Assembly: GCA_021613375.1 (NCBI GenBank)
Contig: CM038722.1
Span: 20,942,107 to 21,006,106 of the forward strand
Direction: 5' to 3'
DNA length: 64,000 nucleotides
DNA from: Megaleporinus macrocephalus
Taxonomy: Eukaryota; Chordata; Actinopteri; Characiformes; Anostomidae
A program made the position numbers and the translations under genes. The notes under the pieces are model-generated. The model made no database searches. It was not told where the DNA came from and saw nothing but the letters and a program-made list of their open reading frames with translations. Below, one piece after another: positions 54,538-64,000 of this stretch (the stretch's first letter is position 1; every line of letters begins with the position of its first letter).

Positions 54538-57500
54538 AGATGCCAGGAGCGATGGACGCCGGCCGGTACCGGGCACGGTGTTTGCAGGTGAAAGTAGTTA
54601 AAGGTCACTCCGTGAAAATATCTCGCGTGCCTCGTTTTCGTGCTTCGAATTGGTGTCTCTGCCCAACTTCCAGCTCTGTTCCAGGTTGTTTCTCGAGACA
54701 AAGTTTCCCCTTAAAACGGCCTAATTTGGTGGTCTCATGTGTCTGATACCATTTTTCTTTATTGATATCATGTTATGTGCGTTTTTACAGCGGTTCTGTC
54801 AGATCAGCAGTCTGTGCATGCAGAACCCTTTCAGTACATATGATGAAGAACAGCAGCGCGTGACAGCCTCGAGCCATTTACTGTCAGAATTCCTGAATTC
54901 CGCTTTGGAAGTGGGCTGGAACAGGGAAGCACGAGTTGTCTGTGGAAAACTCTCTTGTTCTGGGGGCTTTGAGGTCATTCTCGGAGGATTTGGTCCTCTC
55001 CTCACAGTTTTTTCCTGTGGGAATATGAAAGCCGCTCGTTTAAACGGGCATCACTGACTGATTTATGGATTCGACATCTCGAGGTTTGATCTCTGGGACA
55101 TTGGAGCAAAACAGCCTGCCGTTGTCAGTGGTTGGTGTTTGTAACCTCTTGGTTGTGAACGTAGGCTCTGATCTTCACCAGGAGCCCAACTCGCTCCTTT
55201 AGATGGTCCAGTGACGTCACAGCCGGGAAGACACCAGTTTCCAGCATGTCTTGGGAAAAAATTTAATTTACATTTATAAGCTGTCATTTCTGTTGGACAG
55301 GAGAAGTAAACTGCTATTTGTTTATTTCACTGTATAGTCACAGTATTATTTATTTGGCGGGAGGCTTGTAATTATCTGAAGTAGGGTTTGGAAATATGAC
55401 CATATATATATATATATATATCATTATCATTATCATGGCTTATTATGTCACCATACAATAGGTTTTTTTGAAAAAATCATTGATATCATCAGTATTTGTA
55501 AACCGCTGACCCACTGCATAACAAGTAGCAGAAAACTGGCCCCTTTTAACTGGATTTAGCGCAAAACAGCAAATACAATTACTGAATAAAAATCTTTGTG
55601 CTTACAGTTTTTGATAGTGTTGTTTAAAATGTTTTTAAAATGCTTTTCTCATATCATGACATTCTGAATATTTTAGTATCGTAATATATCATATCATGTC
55701 ATATCGCCTATCTCTGGTTGAGTTATTGATACCTTTGATACATGATTAGTAGGCAGGGTAGTAATACATCATGTTCATAAGTATTCCCTAAAGAAAGCAG
55801 ACTCTGTCCAGAGATAGCTTTATGCATATTTTGGAAGATTATGTTTAATACAATCAAAGGTTGTAATGAATCATATGTAAAAGTTTAGTTGAAAACATTC
55901 CAAAGTTGACTAAAATTATCATATGATTGTTATGTGAAGAAACAGTTTTGATATGCATCAAAGGCATCCATGTATCATGTTTCAGAGATACCAGCTGGGT
56001 GGCCCTGGCCTGTCTGGTCTCATAATACCACTTTGGTTCTCAAGACGTGATAGTGAGTCAGTGTGGCAATAATCAGTCTAAAATGAGAGGATTAAAAAGC
56101 ACCACTGCTACTCTGACGGTGTGTTCTAACTTCTTGTCAAGCATGTTGGAGGTTCTGCCCCTGTTAGAACATTTAAAGCCATGTAGCCAATAAAAGGAAG
56201 AGTAAATGCAACGATGGCTAAAGCTTAGGGCAAGCGACCATTATCACCACCACCGTCTGCTGTCGAAACATTAGCATTGCTTTACAATGCTGGAGACACA
56301 TTGGCATTGCTTTACAATGCTGGAGACACATTGGCATTGCTTTACAATGCTGGAGAAACATTGGCATTGCTTTACAATGCTCGGAACACATTGGCATTGC
56401 TTTACAATGCTGGGGACACATTGGCATTGCTTTACAATGCTGGAAAAATATTGGCATTGCTTTACAATGCTGGAGACACATTGGCATTGCTTTACAATGC
56501 TGGAGAAACATTGGCATTGCTTTACAATGCTGGAGAAACATTGGCATTGCTTTACAATGCTGGCGACACGTTGGCATTGCTTTACAATGCTGGAGACACA
56601 TTGGCATTGCACATTGGTGTTGCTTTACAATGCTGGAGACACATTGGCATTGCACATTGGCGTTGCTTTACAATGCTGGAGACACATTGGCATTACTTTA
56701 CAATGCTGGAGACACATTGGCATTGCACATTGGCGTTGCTTTACAATGCTGGAGACACATTGGCGTTGCTTTACAATGCTGGAGACACATTGACATTGCT
56801 TAACAATGCTGGAGACACATTGGCATTGCATTACAATGGAGATGTTATTGATGAGTTAAAATATGAAGTTTGCTGCATTGTTCTTGACTGGTAACAGTTG
56901 AAGAGGGAGGATGATGAACTGTGCATTTTCCGATGATACTCTATGTCGCCCCCTATTGTTTAGAGTATGTATTTGACAGGTTGTGTCATCTTACAAATCA
57001 CTCCTTTAATGCACTATGATACTTTTTCTTCCCTGGAAATGTCAGTTTTTGACTTTGCTTTGTTTTCTTAATCACTTTGTGGGAAATATTACAAAAAGGC
57101 AAGATATTTGGCTGAAAAATGCTTTTTATTTTGGGGCTCGTTCTTTCTTGAACAGTCTTTTTGGATAGAATGTGGCAATGTGCTCTCAGAATGAAGTGAT
57201 CTGACTGAAACAAAAGCCAGGGACATCGTGAAATGTAAATGTATTGCTTGTCGCTTTTTAAAGATAAGATCCCTAATTTAAGGTCTAGTTGCTGAAGCAG
57301 AGATACGTTTACTACGAAGGATCCTATAGGTCATATAAAATATCTTGTTAGTAAAAAGAGACCCATGGCTTCAGAAAAAGACTTGTGACTGTAGTCCAAT
57401 AAGACAGGCCCTGAACACGCCCCCGAACAAGCTTCACCTCTGGCTGAAAGTGATCTGTTTTAAAAAATAAGGATCCAATGTTTGTAGATGGCAAGGTGGT

Positions 57501-58139
57501 TACATTCAAATAGACTGTACTAACGCTGTCACCTGGTAGTATAACTCATCCTCCGTAAGCCCCCTCTTTAGTCCCTGGGTTACCCTGGATCTTGAAAAGC
57601 TGTTTGTGGTGATGTTATGAACTCACTTCATGCTTGCTAGTCTCTGGTGGAGTTTTATACAGCGGTATTCTCTAATACTAGGCCAGCAAGTGGTAGAAGT
57701 GGTTAGTAGACAGCAGCAATGTGTTCTGTAGGTCCAAACAAGCACGAGATGATTGTCCATTTGCTCTGCTGCAGGTTTTCTTAAGAATTTTCTCTGTGTT
57801 TTTAATTAGCTGTTAAAAACAGGGACAGTTTTGGGGAATGTCCCCTGAAAATGGTCCAAATGTCATTGTTGCTGCCACAAACTGTGATTTCTTGTCATTA
57901 TTAACTGTGTTGTCCTGTGTCACAATACGAATAATGACATTTCCTGAACTCACACATGTCGGATTTATTAAAACCAAGTGAATTGTAGTACTTGCAGTTC
58001 TGGCAGTGGTCAACCTGCCCTGAATTAGTTTTTCGCGCTAATGTAATGTACAATTGCTTAATATAAAATCTGTATCTGTTTCAGGTGATGGGCTTTGAAG
58101 TGGACTCCATCAACTCGGTACAGTTCTCCAATCATACAG
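54244..58139 (+). CDS. pdxk: pyridoxal kinase, first two coding exons, 3' part beyond window
   Basis: Cytosolic ATP-dependent kinase that phosphorylates pyridoxal, pyridoxine and pyridoxamine in vitamin B6 salvage. Exons 54244-54330 and 58085-58139 join in phase 0 to encode the first 47 residues plus one base. They align without gaps to human [24 protein letters not shown] against [20 protein letters not shown], then VQFSNHTG. Ser12, which contacts the pyridoxal ring, and Thr47 are present. The remaining exons (ATP site and catalytic Asp) were not found by 64000. The start is chosen because ATG at 54244 fits the family and has a strong context (GAGATGG). Confidence 0.93.
54456..54536. repeat. 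(TG)n microsatellite
   Basis: About 40 pure TG units, 126 bp into pdxk intron 1. Confidence 0.97.
54540..56260. other. pdxk intron 1, no gene seen
   Basis: Short (TA)n at 55402-55421; otherwise unremarkable. Open frames at 54540 and 54737 have no recognised homology. Confidence 0.6.
56277..56830. repeat. 30-bp tandem array, 17 copies
   Basis: Each unit begins TTTACAATGCTGGAGACACA and ends TTGGCATTGC. Three units carry an extra 13 bp that duplicates the ACATTGGCATTGC part. Open frames on both strands are by-products. Confidence 0.97.
56840..58084. other. pdxk intron 1, 3' part
   Basis: Nothing beyond the acceptor for exon 2; no repeat recognised. Confidence 0.6.
58085..58139 (+). CDS. pdxk: pdxk coding exon 2
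   Basis: Acceptor TTTCAG, encodes [18 protein letters not shown], donor ACAG|GTATAG, phase 1. Confidence 0.93.
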
Positions 58140-59005
58140 GTATAGTTGGAACATACCTTTCCTGATATGACGATAGGCTGCCTTTCTTACCAATCTTAAT
58201 TCCTCTAGCTATTAATTGGTGTCATGACCTGTTTAGGCTGGACAGGTAAATTAGCCTGTGTTTGTCTTTGCTCATTTAAAAGTTGTGCATTCACAGAATA
58301 TTGATGTCATCAGTCTGTGACCTCTTCTGACTTTTTGTCCTCACTGACCCACTGACCGGTGGAGCTCCTTTCTGTTTATGTTAGCTACTTCATGATCTCT
58401 GAAGTGACCTTTCTGCTGGTCATGAGTTACCCTGAAGCATCACATAAGCAAAACTCTCTGACCTGCCTGTTCAGTCCAGGCAGTTACGGAAAACACTGCA
58501 AAGTTCTTTTGGTCGTTCAAGATGTAGGTATGCACTTATCAGGCGACGCAAGAGTAGCTGTCAGTTTTGCGTTTGTTCAGACACTCAAGCAATAGTAGAA
58601 CTAATATGAAAGCAGTAGAAAGGTTTACAGGAGATTTCTTACATCAGAAACCATATAGGTTGCTGGTCATTAATTTAATCCCAGTTTTTTTTTTACTTCT
58701 GTGGTTCTAACAACGTAGGCCTTGTACATTATTTGATGACGTTACTCTCGTCACTGCTGCTCTATTTTAATATACTACTGGTCACCATGGTGATGACAGC
58801 TCAAAGACCCACTGTTTGTACACTGTTAATTACTGAAGCATCCGGACAGATAAAATATAGACATGTATAGCCAACAGCATCTAAAACCAAAACCTAAAGG
58901 TAGACATATTTAGAGTCATGGCAAAACTATTCTTGGACAGTTAAGTGAAGGACAGTTGGTTCATCATTTTTTTGATTTTTGAGAATTGATTACGATTGAC
59001 AGCTC
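58140..59005. other. pdxk intron 2, 5' part
   Basis: No exon 3 of pdxk found (the expected YAHWKGQ-like sequence is absent) and no recognised repeat. Confidence 0.6.
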
Positions 59006-59009
59006 TGCT

Positions 59010-59115
59010 AGAAAAACCAGCATGGACCAGCATTTGGCTGCTTGTATTGTATGTTGGATGCAGGTCACCCAGCATGGACGTTTACCAGCATTTGATTCGT
59101 GCTGGTGTTTTCAGC
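59010..59115. repeat. CCAGCAT-type short repeat, second copy
   Basis: AACCAGCATGGACCAGCATT, ACCCAGCATGGAC and GTGCTGGTGTTTTCAGC; a palindromic arrangement like 29915-30015. Confidence 0.55.
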
Positions 59116-59789
59116 AGGGAGCTGACACTGAGGGATGATTGGCGTTTGCAAATCCTAAGAGGTCGAGCTCCCTTCTGGTTTGTTTGCAGTTTGGTCTCAG
59201 GTTGATGGATTGTTGCATCTTTAGTAATTTGACTAACTGAAGTACGCAGGACAGTTTGTAACCTTTTGGTAAGCTACAAGAAGAGTCCAGATCAGAACTT
59301 TGGTATTCTCTCTAAAAAACATTGTTGTGAGTTTTGGCAGCAGTCTGTGAAGCATGTCTGACCTCGCAATGGTTGCTCTGATAGAATGCATTGTGGGCAG
59401 AACACAGATAGGTAAAGAAAATAATTAACAAAAACAAAAAACTAACAAAGGTCAATCTTTGACGGACCTGGTTTTGTATGTGCCAAATAGCCATTAGTCA
59501 GTTTCAGTGTTCTCAAATTGATCAGAGTAGAGACAGTCACTGGGGGGCTTTGTCAGGACAGTGTAAGTGATAAGATACTTGCTTCAGGGGGGTAGCTATG
59601 GTCATTTGGTTACAGAAATATGTTCTGTTCGGTGCGTGCGTTGGTCCAAGCTGATGAGTATGCAGGCTGCAGTTGGAGGTGGTCTGAGAGACACAGAGCC
59701 TATTTTGGTCAGAGCCTTTGAGGACAGAGAAAGAGTAAGGTGAGTCATGTATGAGGTGAGGGGATGTGTGGAGCTTGGTGATGTTCATT

Positions 59790-59792
<3 letters not shown>

Positions 59793-59848
<56 letters not shown>

Positions 59849-59852
59849 ACAC
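59793..59852. repeat. (CA)n microsatellite
   Basis: About 25 pure CA units with a short interrupted extension. Confidence 0.96.
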
Positions 59853-60123
59853 AGGCAGAGAGTGAGCGAGCAGATAGAGATATCTGATTGTAAGCTAACT
59901 GAGTATTTGATTCTCACCTCAGGGTGTTACAGAAGTGTTTGACTTTCTAGGGCAGTCTCCCTCTCTTCCTCTCTCTCTCTCTCTCTCTCCTTGTGCTGCT
60001 CTTTTTGCCCACCTTCTCAGTCGCCATCCACAGCTTTATCACTGAGACTGGCTTTACTTTCTACTTTGGATGCTTTCAGCCCTGAATTCCCTGCTAAGCT
60101 AAATGCCACTGTACTGTGTGAGC

Positions 60124-60125
<2 letters not shown>

Positions 60126-60186
<61 letters not shown>
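60126..60186. repeat. (GA)n microsatellite
   Basis: About 30 pure GA units. Confidence 0.97.
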
Positions 60187-60189
<3 letters not shown>

Positions 60190-60790
60190 TGTAAATGTGT
60201 CCAGTCACAGCCCTTCAACCCTTCGCTGAACTCTTATCCATTACAAAGGGACAAGCGCAACTGATCTGGGATCAGTAGTTCACCTCCCTCCTGTTCTCCA
60301 TTCATTTAGGGCTGAACTTGCTCCCAGTCTCGCTCCGCTGCACCCCCTCTCCCTTTGGACCACGATGTTGTCTTCAGCCACTTGAGCCACTTTGTCTCTC
60401 CAGTGGAGCTTAAAGTGGAAGAAGGCTGATGAAATAAAAAGGAGTGCGTTACAGGGCTGATGCTGGAGTTTTAGCCAGCACTGTAGGATGAGGCTAACAC
60501 TGATGATATCAATTAAGCAAAAGTTGGTAATCGATTATTTGACTAATCAAACTATTATCCTCATCCTATCGAAGTTCCATCTGTGCAGCACAATGTCTTC
60601 TTAAGTATATCATCAAACTCTGCTTGTTATACGCTCTTCATTGAACTTGGTTACTTAATTGAAAATTCAATTACAGTTTCGAGGACAAAGCTCCTCATCA
60701 TTTGCGATGCTTAATGTTGGAAATACATACCTCTTCTCAGCAGTAGTTCAAGTTCGTTAGAGGTTGTGATGATAACTTGATTTACTTGCC

Positions 60791-62505
60791 TGGTGGTGTA
60801 GTGGTTAGTATGGTGGTGTAGTGGTTAGTACGGTGGTGTAGTGGTTAGTATGGTGGTGTAGTGGTTAGTACGGTGGTGTAGTGGTTAGTACGGTGGTGTA
60901 GTGGTTAGTATGGTGGTGTAGTGGTTAGTACGGTGGTGTAGTGGTTAGTACGGTGGTGTAGTGGTTAGTACGGTGGTGTAGTGGTTAGTAAGGTGGTGTA
61001 GTGGTTAGTACGGTGGTGTAGTGGTTAGTATGGTGGTGTAGTGGTTAGTACGGTGGTGTAGTGGTTAGTATGGTGGTGTAGTGGTTAGTACGGTGGTGTA
61101 GTGGTTAGTACGGTGGTGTAGTGGTTGGTATGGTGGTATAGTGGTTAGTACGGTGGTGTAGTGGTTGGTATGGTGGTATAGTGGTTAGTACGGGGGTGTA
61201 GTGGTTAGTATGGTGGTGTAGTGGTTAGTATGCTGGTGTAGTGGTTGGTATGGTGGTATAGTGGTTAGTACGGGGGTGTAGTGGTTAGTACGGTGGTGTA
61301 GTGGTTAGTACGGTGGTGTAGTGGTTAGTAAGGTGGTGTAGTGGTTAGTACGGTGGTGTAGTGGTTAGTACGGTGGTGTAGTGGTTAGTACGGTGGTGTA
61401 GTGGTTAGTATGGTGGTGTAGTGGTTAGTATGGTGGTGTAGTGGTTAGTATGGTGGTGTAGTGGTTAGTAAGGTGGTGTAGTGGTTAGTATGGAGGTGTA
61501 GTGGTTAGTATGGTGGTGTAGTGGTTAGTATGGTGGTGTAGTGGTTAGTATGGTGGTGTAGTGGTTAGTAAGGTGGTGTAGTGGTTAGTACGGTGGTGTA
61601 GTGGTTAGTACGGTGGTGTAGTGGTTAGTACGGTGGTGTAGTGGTTAGTACGGTGGTGTAGTGGGTAGTACGGTGTTATAGTGGTTAGTACGGTGGTGTA
61701 GTGGTTAGTATGGTGGTGTAGTGGTTAGTACGGTGGTGTAGTGGTTAGTACGGTGGTGTAGTGGGTAGTACGGTGTTATAGTGGTTAGTACGGTGTTATA
61801 GTGGTTAGTACGGTGGTGTAGTGGTTAGCACGGTGGTGTAGTGGTTAGTACGGTGGTGTAGTGGGTAGTACGGTGGTGTAGTGGGTAGTACGGTGGTGTA
61901 GTGGTCAGTACGGTGTTGTAGTGGTCAGTACGGTGGTGTAGTGGTCAGTACGGTGGTGTAGTGGTTAGTACGGTGGTGTAGTGGTTAGTAGGGTGGTGTA
62001 GTGGTTAGTACGGTGGTGTAGTGGTTAGTACGGTGGTGTAGTGGTTAGTACGGTGGTGTAGTGTTAGTAAGGTGGTTTAGTGGTTAGTACGGTGGTGTAG
62101 TGGTTAGTACGGTGGTGTAGTGGTTAGTATGGTGGTGTAGTGGTTAGTACGATGGTGTAGTGGTTAGTACGGTGGTGTAGTGGTTAATACGGTGGTGTAG
62201 TGGTTAGTACGGTGGTGTAGTGGTTAGTACGGTGGTGTAGTGGTTAGTATGGTGGTGTAGTGGTTAGTACGGTGGTGTAGTGGTTAGTTCGGTGGTGTAG
62301 TGGTTAGTATGGTGGTGTAGTGGTTAGTACGGTGGTGTAGTGGTTAGTATGGTGGTGTAGTGTTAGTATGGTGGTGTAGTGGTTAGTATGGTGGTGTAGT
62401 GGTTAGTATGGTGGTGTAGTGGTTAGTACGGTGGTGTAGTGGTTAGTATGGTGGTGTAGTGGTTAGTACGGTGGTGTAGTGGTTAGTACGGTGGTGTGGT
62501 GGTTT
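60791..62505 (+). repeat. 20-bp tandem array, about 86 copies, of a tRNA A-box-like unit
   Basis: Unit GGTGGTGTAGTGGTTAGTAC, with C, T or rarely A at the last variable base. TGGTGTAGTGG inside each unit fits the Pol III A-box consensus TRGYNNARNGG. Two 1-bp deletions (near 62063 and 62363) shift the register. Variant pairs 100 bp apart show that blocks of five units have duplicated. Confidence 0.95.
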
Positions 62506-62815
62506 CGGGTGACGATCCGGGTTGGATTCCCGGTCCGGGTGGTCTGTGTGGAGTGTGTATGTTCTCTCTGTGTTTGAGTGGGTTTCCTCCGGGTACTCCG
62601 GTTTCCTCCCACACATCCAAACACATGCATGTTAGGTTGATCGCTCACTCTAAACTGCCCGTGTACATGAGAGTGTGTGTGTGTGTTGGCCATTTAAAGG
62701 ACTGGTGATCTGTTCATGGTGAACCCCGCATTCGCCCAATGACGCTGAGATAGGCTGCAACCCCCCCTGGTGACCCTGACTAGTGGGAAGCAGAAGATGA
62801 TGAATGGATGGATTA
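62489..62815 (+). mobile_element. tRNA-derived SINE body contiguous with the A-box array
   Basis: Follows the array without a break: B-box-like GGTTGGATTCC at 62520-62530 (one mismatch to GGTTCGANTCC), then GTGGGTTTCCTCCGGGTACT, GGTTTCCTCCCACACATCC, and a 3' end GATGATGAATGGATGGA. This is the layout of a common fish SINE whose head reads GGTGGTGTAGTGGTTAG. Confidence 0.75.
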
Positions 62816-63536
62816 GTTCTGTCTTCAGGGTATTATGAAACCATGTTATGCAGTCTTCTCCACAGGGGGGCGCTATCAGAACTGAAAAAGAGGAAATCCA
62901 CACCAGCAGGAACTCGTGAATGTGCGTTTGCATTTAAAATTCCATGTAGATGAAGCAAAATTCAGTGTTTGCTGTTACGAATTACGTCTACATGATTGCT
63001 AATTTAATTGTAACAGCATTAAGTTTAAATGTAATTTGTCTTCATTTAAGATACACTGTCCCTTCACTCTCCTGTTGTCCTCAAATTTAGATTTAATTTC
63101 AAATTTACCAACATCTTTCATCCTTGGGGTCAGTTTCACTCCAGCAATGTCAAGTGCTTTGTTCCTTTGCAAAAAAACAACAAAAAAAGTCAATAATTTA
63201 TTTAGAGATATTAAATATTGAATGGGGTCAAACTTGCCTTACTCCAGAGATAACAGGGAGACAGGCTGATAGACGCATCAAAGTGTTTTGGAATATTAAA
63301 AAAAATGCAAACTCTGATAATTAATTGCTAATGTGATGGACAGTGACAGGCCTCAATACAGATATTACTGAAGCATGATGAAGCACTACAGTGGGGTCTG
63401 AAGAGTTGAATGCCTGTTAAAGCTTATGAACAGAAAGCTATTACATGCAATGATCAGGAATACATTCCCTGATGTCAGAGACGTTTTAATTTGATGGACA
63501 GCTTTCGGCCTAAGATCCATTCGTTGCATAGAGATA
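62816..63536. other. pdxk intron 2, no gene seen
   Basis: AT-rich, no exon signal; contains an A-run at 63170-63187. Confidence 0.6.
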
Positions 63537-64000
63537 CACTACTGCTCAAAAGTTTGGGATCACAGTGAAATGTTCTTGTTTTCAATGGAGTATCTTCTTC
63601 CTTAACACAACAATGGACTGACGGGTCTCTAAAGAAAGTTGTTTCTTTCTGGTCATTTTGAGTCGGTCAGCAAGCCAGCAACTGCTGATCTTCAGATACT
63701 AAACTAACCTAGAATGTTGTTCCCTTTTATACTCACTTATTAGTAGAATGTTTTTCAGCTGTGCATCACAATTGAGCAAGAGTGTCCTAACAACCAATTA
63801 GTCCAACAACATCCTTAACTTGGATTGGTGGGCGTACCAGGAGATTTAGACAGAGGACTGAGAATTGCTGATAATATATATGCAAAATAAGCCTCTATAC
63901 AAAAATAGGCTTTAATACAAACATTTTTATTCTTTAAAAATAATCTGATACACTTACATTAATTGTGAAATGGACAATATTGTTTGTGAATTACATAAAA
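63537..64000. mobile_element. MITE, second copy, cut by window end
   Basis: Begins CACTACTGCTCAAAAGTTTG and follows 46880-47384 closely to the window edge, with a short extra segment (about 14 bp) near 63760-63773. Confidence 0.8.

Noticed and set aside
56277..56894. 205-codon and 168-codon open frames in the 30-bp array
   Set aside because: Tandem-repeat artefact inside pdxk intron 1; open on both strands.
60791..62505. tRNA gene cluster
   Set aside because: Only the A-box part is repeated; no unit contains a B box, anticodon arm or full cloverleaf.

Overview
This window is vertebrate nuclear DNA, almost certainly from a teleost fish. Coding exons are short and flanked by GT/AG splice sites, introns are long and CpG-poor, microsatellites are dense, and several fish-type interspersed repeats are present (a tRNA-headed SINE, Tc1-like relics, L1- and L2-like LINE fragments). 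I see no bacterial, phage or viral operon structure. An otophysan fish is my guess from repeat style only.

Three protein genes can be assembled exon by exon with matching intron phases. (1) pknox1 (PREP1), a TALE homeodomain gene on the plus strand: nine coding exons, 2879-13262, with its first coding exon(s) upstream of the window. Its 3' UTR probably runs to about 13.75 or 15.3 kb. (2) A type II transmembrane serine protease on the minus strand, best matched to tmprss3: twelve secure coding exons from 45907 down to 19950, plus a probable tiny last exon at 17012-17035. Domain order is cytoplasmic tail, membrane anchor, LDLRA, SRCR, trypsin domain. (3) pdxk (pyridoxal kinase) on the plus strand: only its first two coding exons (54244-54330 and 58085-58139) lie in the window. 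pknox1 and tmprss3 converge tail to tail about 1.4 kb apart; tmprss3 and pdxk are divergent, with about 8.3 kb between their start codons. The human homologues all lie in 21q22.3, so this is a rearranged piece of that synteny block. The three genes have unrelated biochemical jobs.

The rest is intron and intergenic DNA. Most striking are the tandem arrays: a 42-bp purine-rich satellite (30297-32398) and a related purine-rich block (33320-36740), both inside one tmprss3 intron; a 36-bp x 8 array inside a transposon-like element (23009-23296); a 30-bp x 17 array in pdxk intron 1 (56277-56830); and a 1.7-kb, roughly 86-copy 20-bp array (60791-62505) in pdxk intron 2. That last array looks like runaway amplification of the tRNA-like A-box head of the SINE that follows it, and it is my best candidate for something previously undescribed. 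The very long open frames in these arrays are by-products of repeat units divisible by three, not genes.
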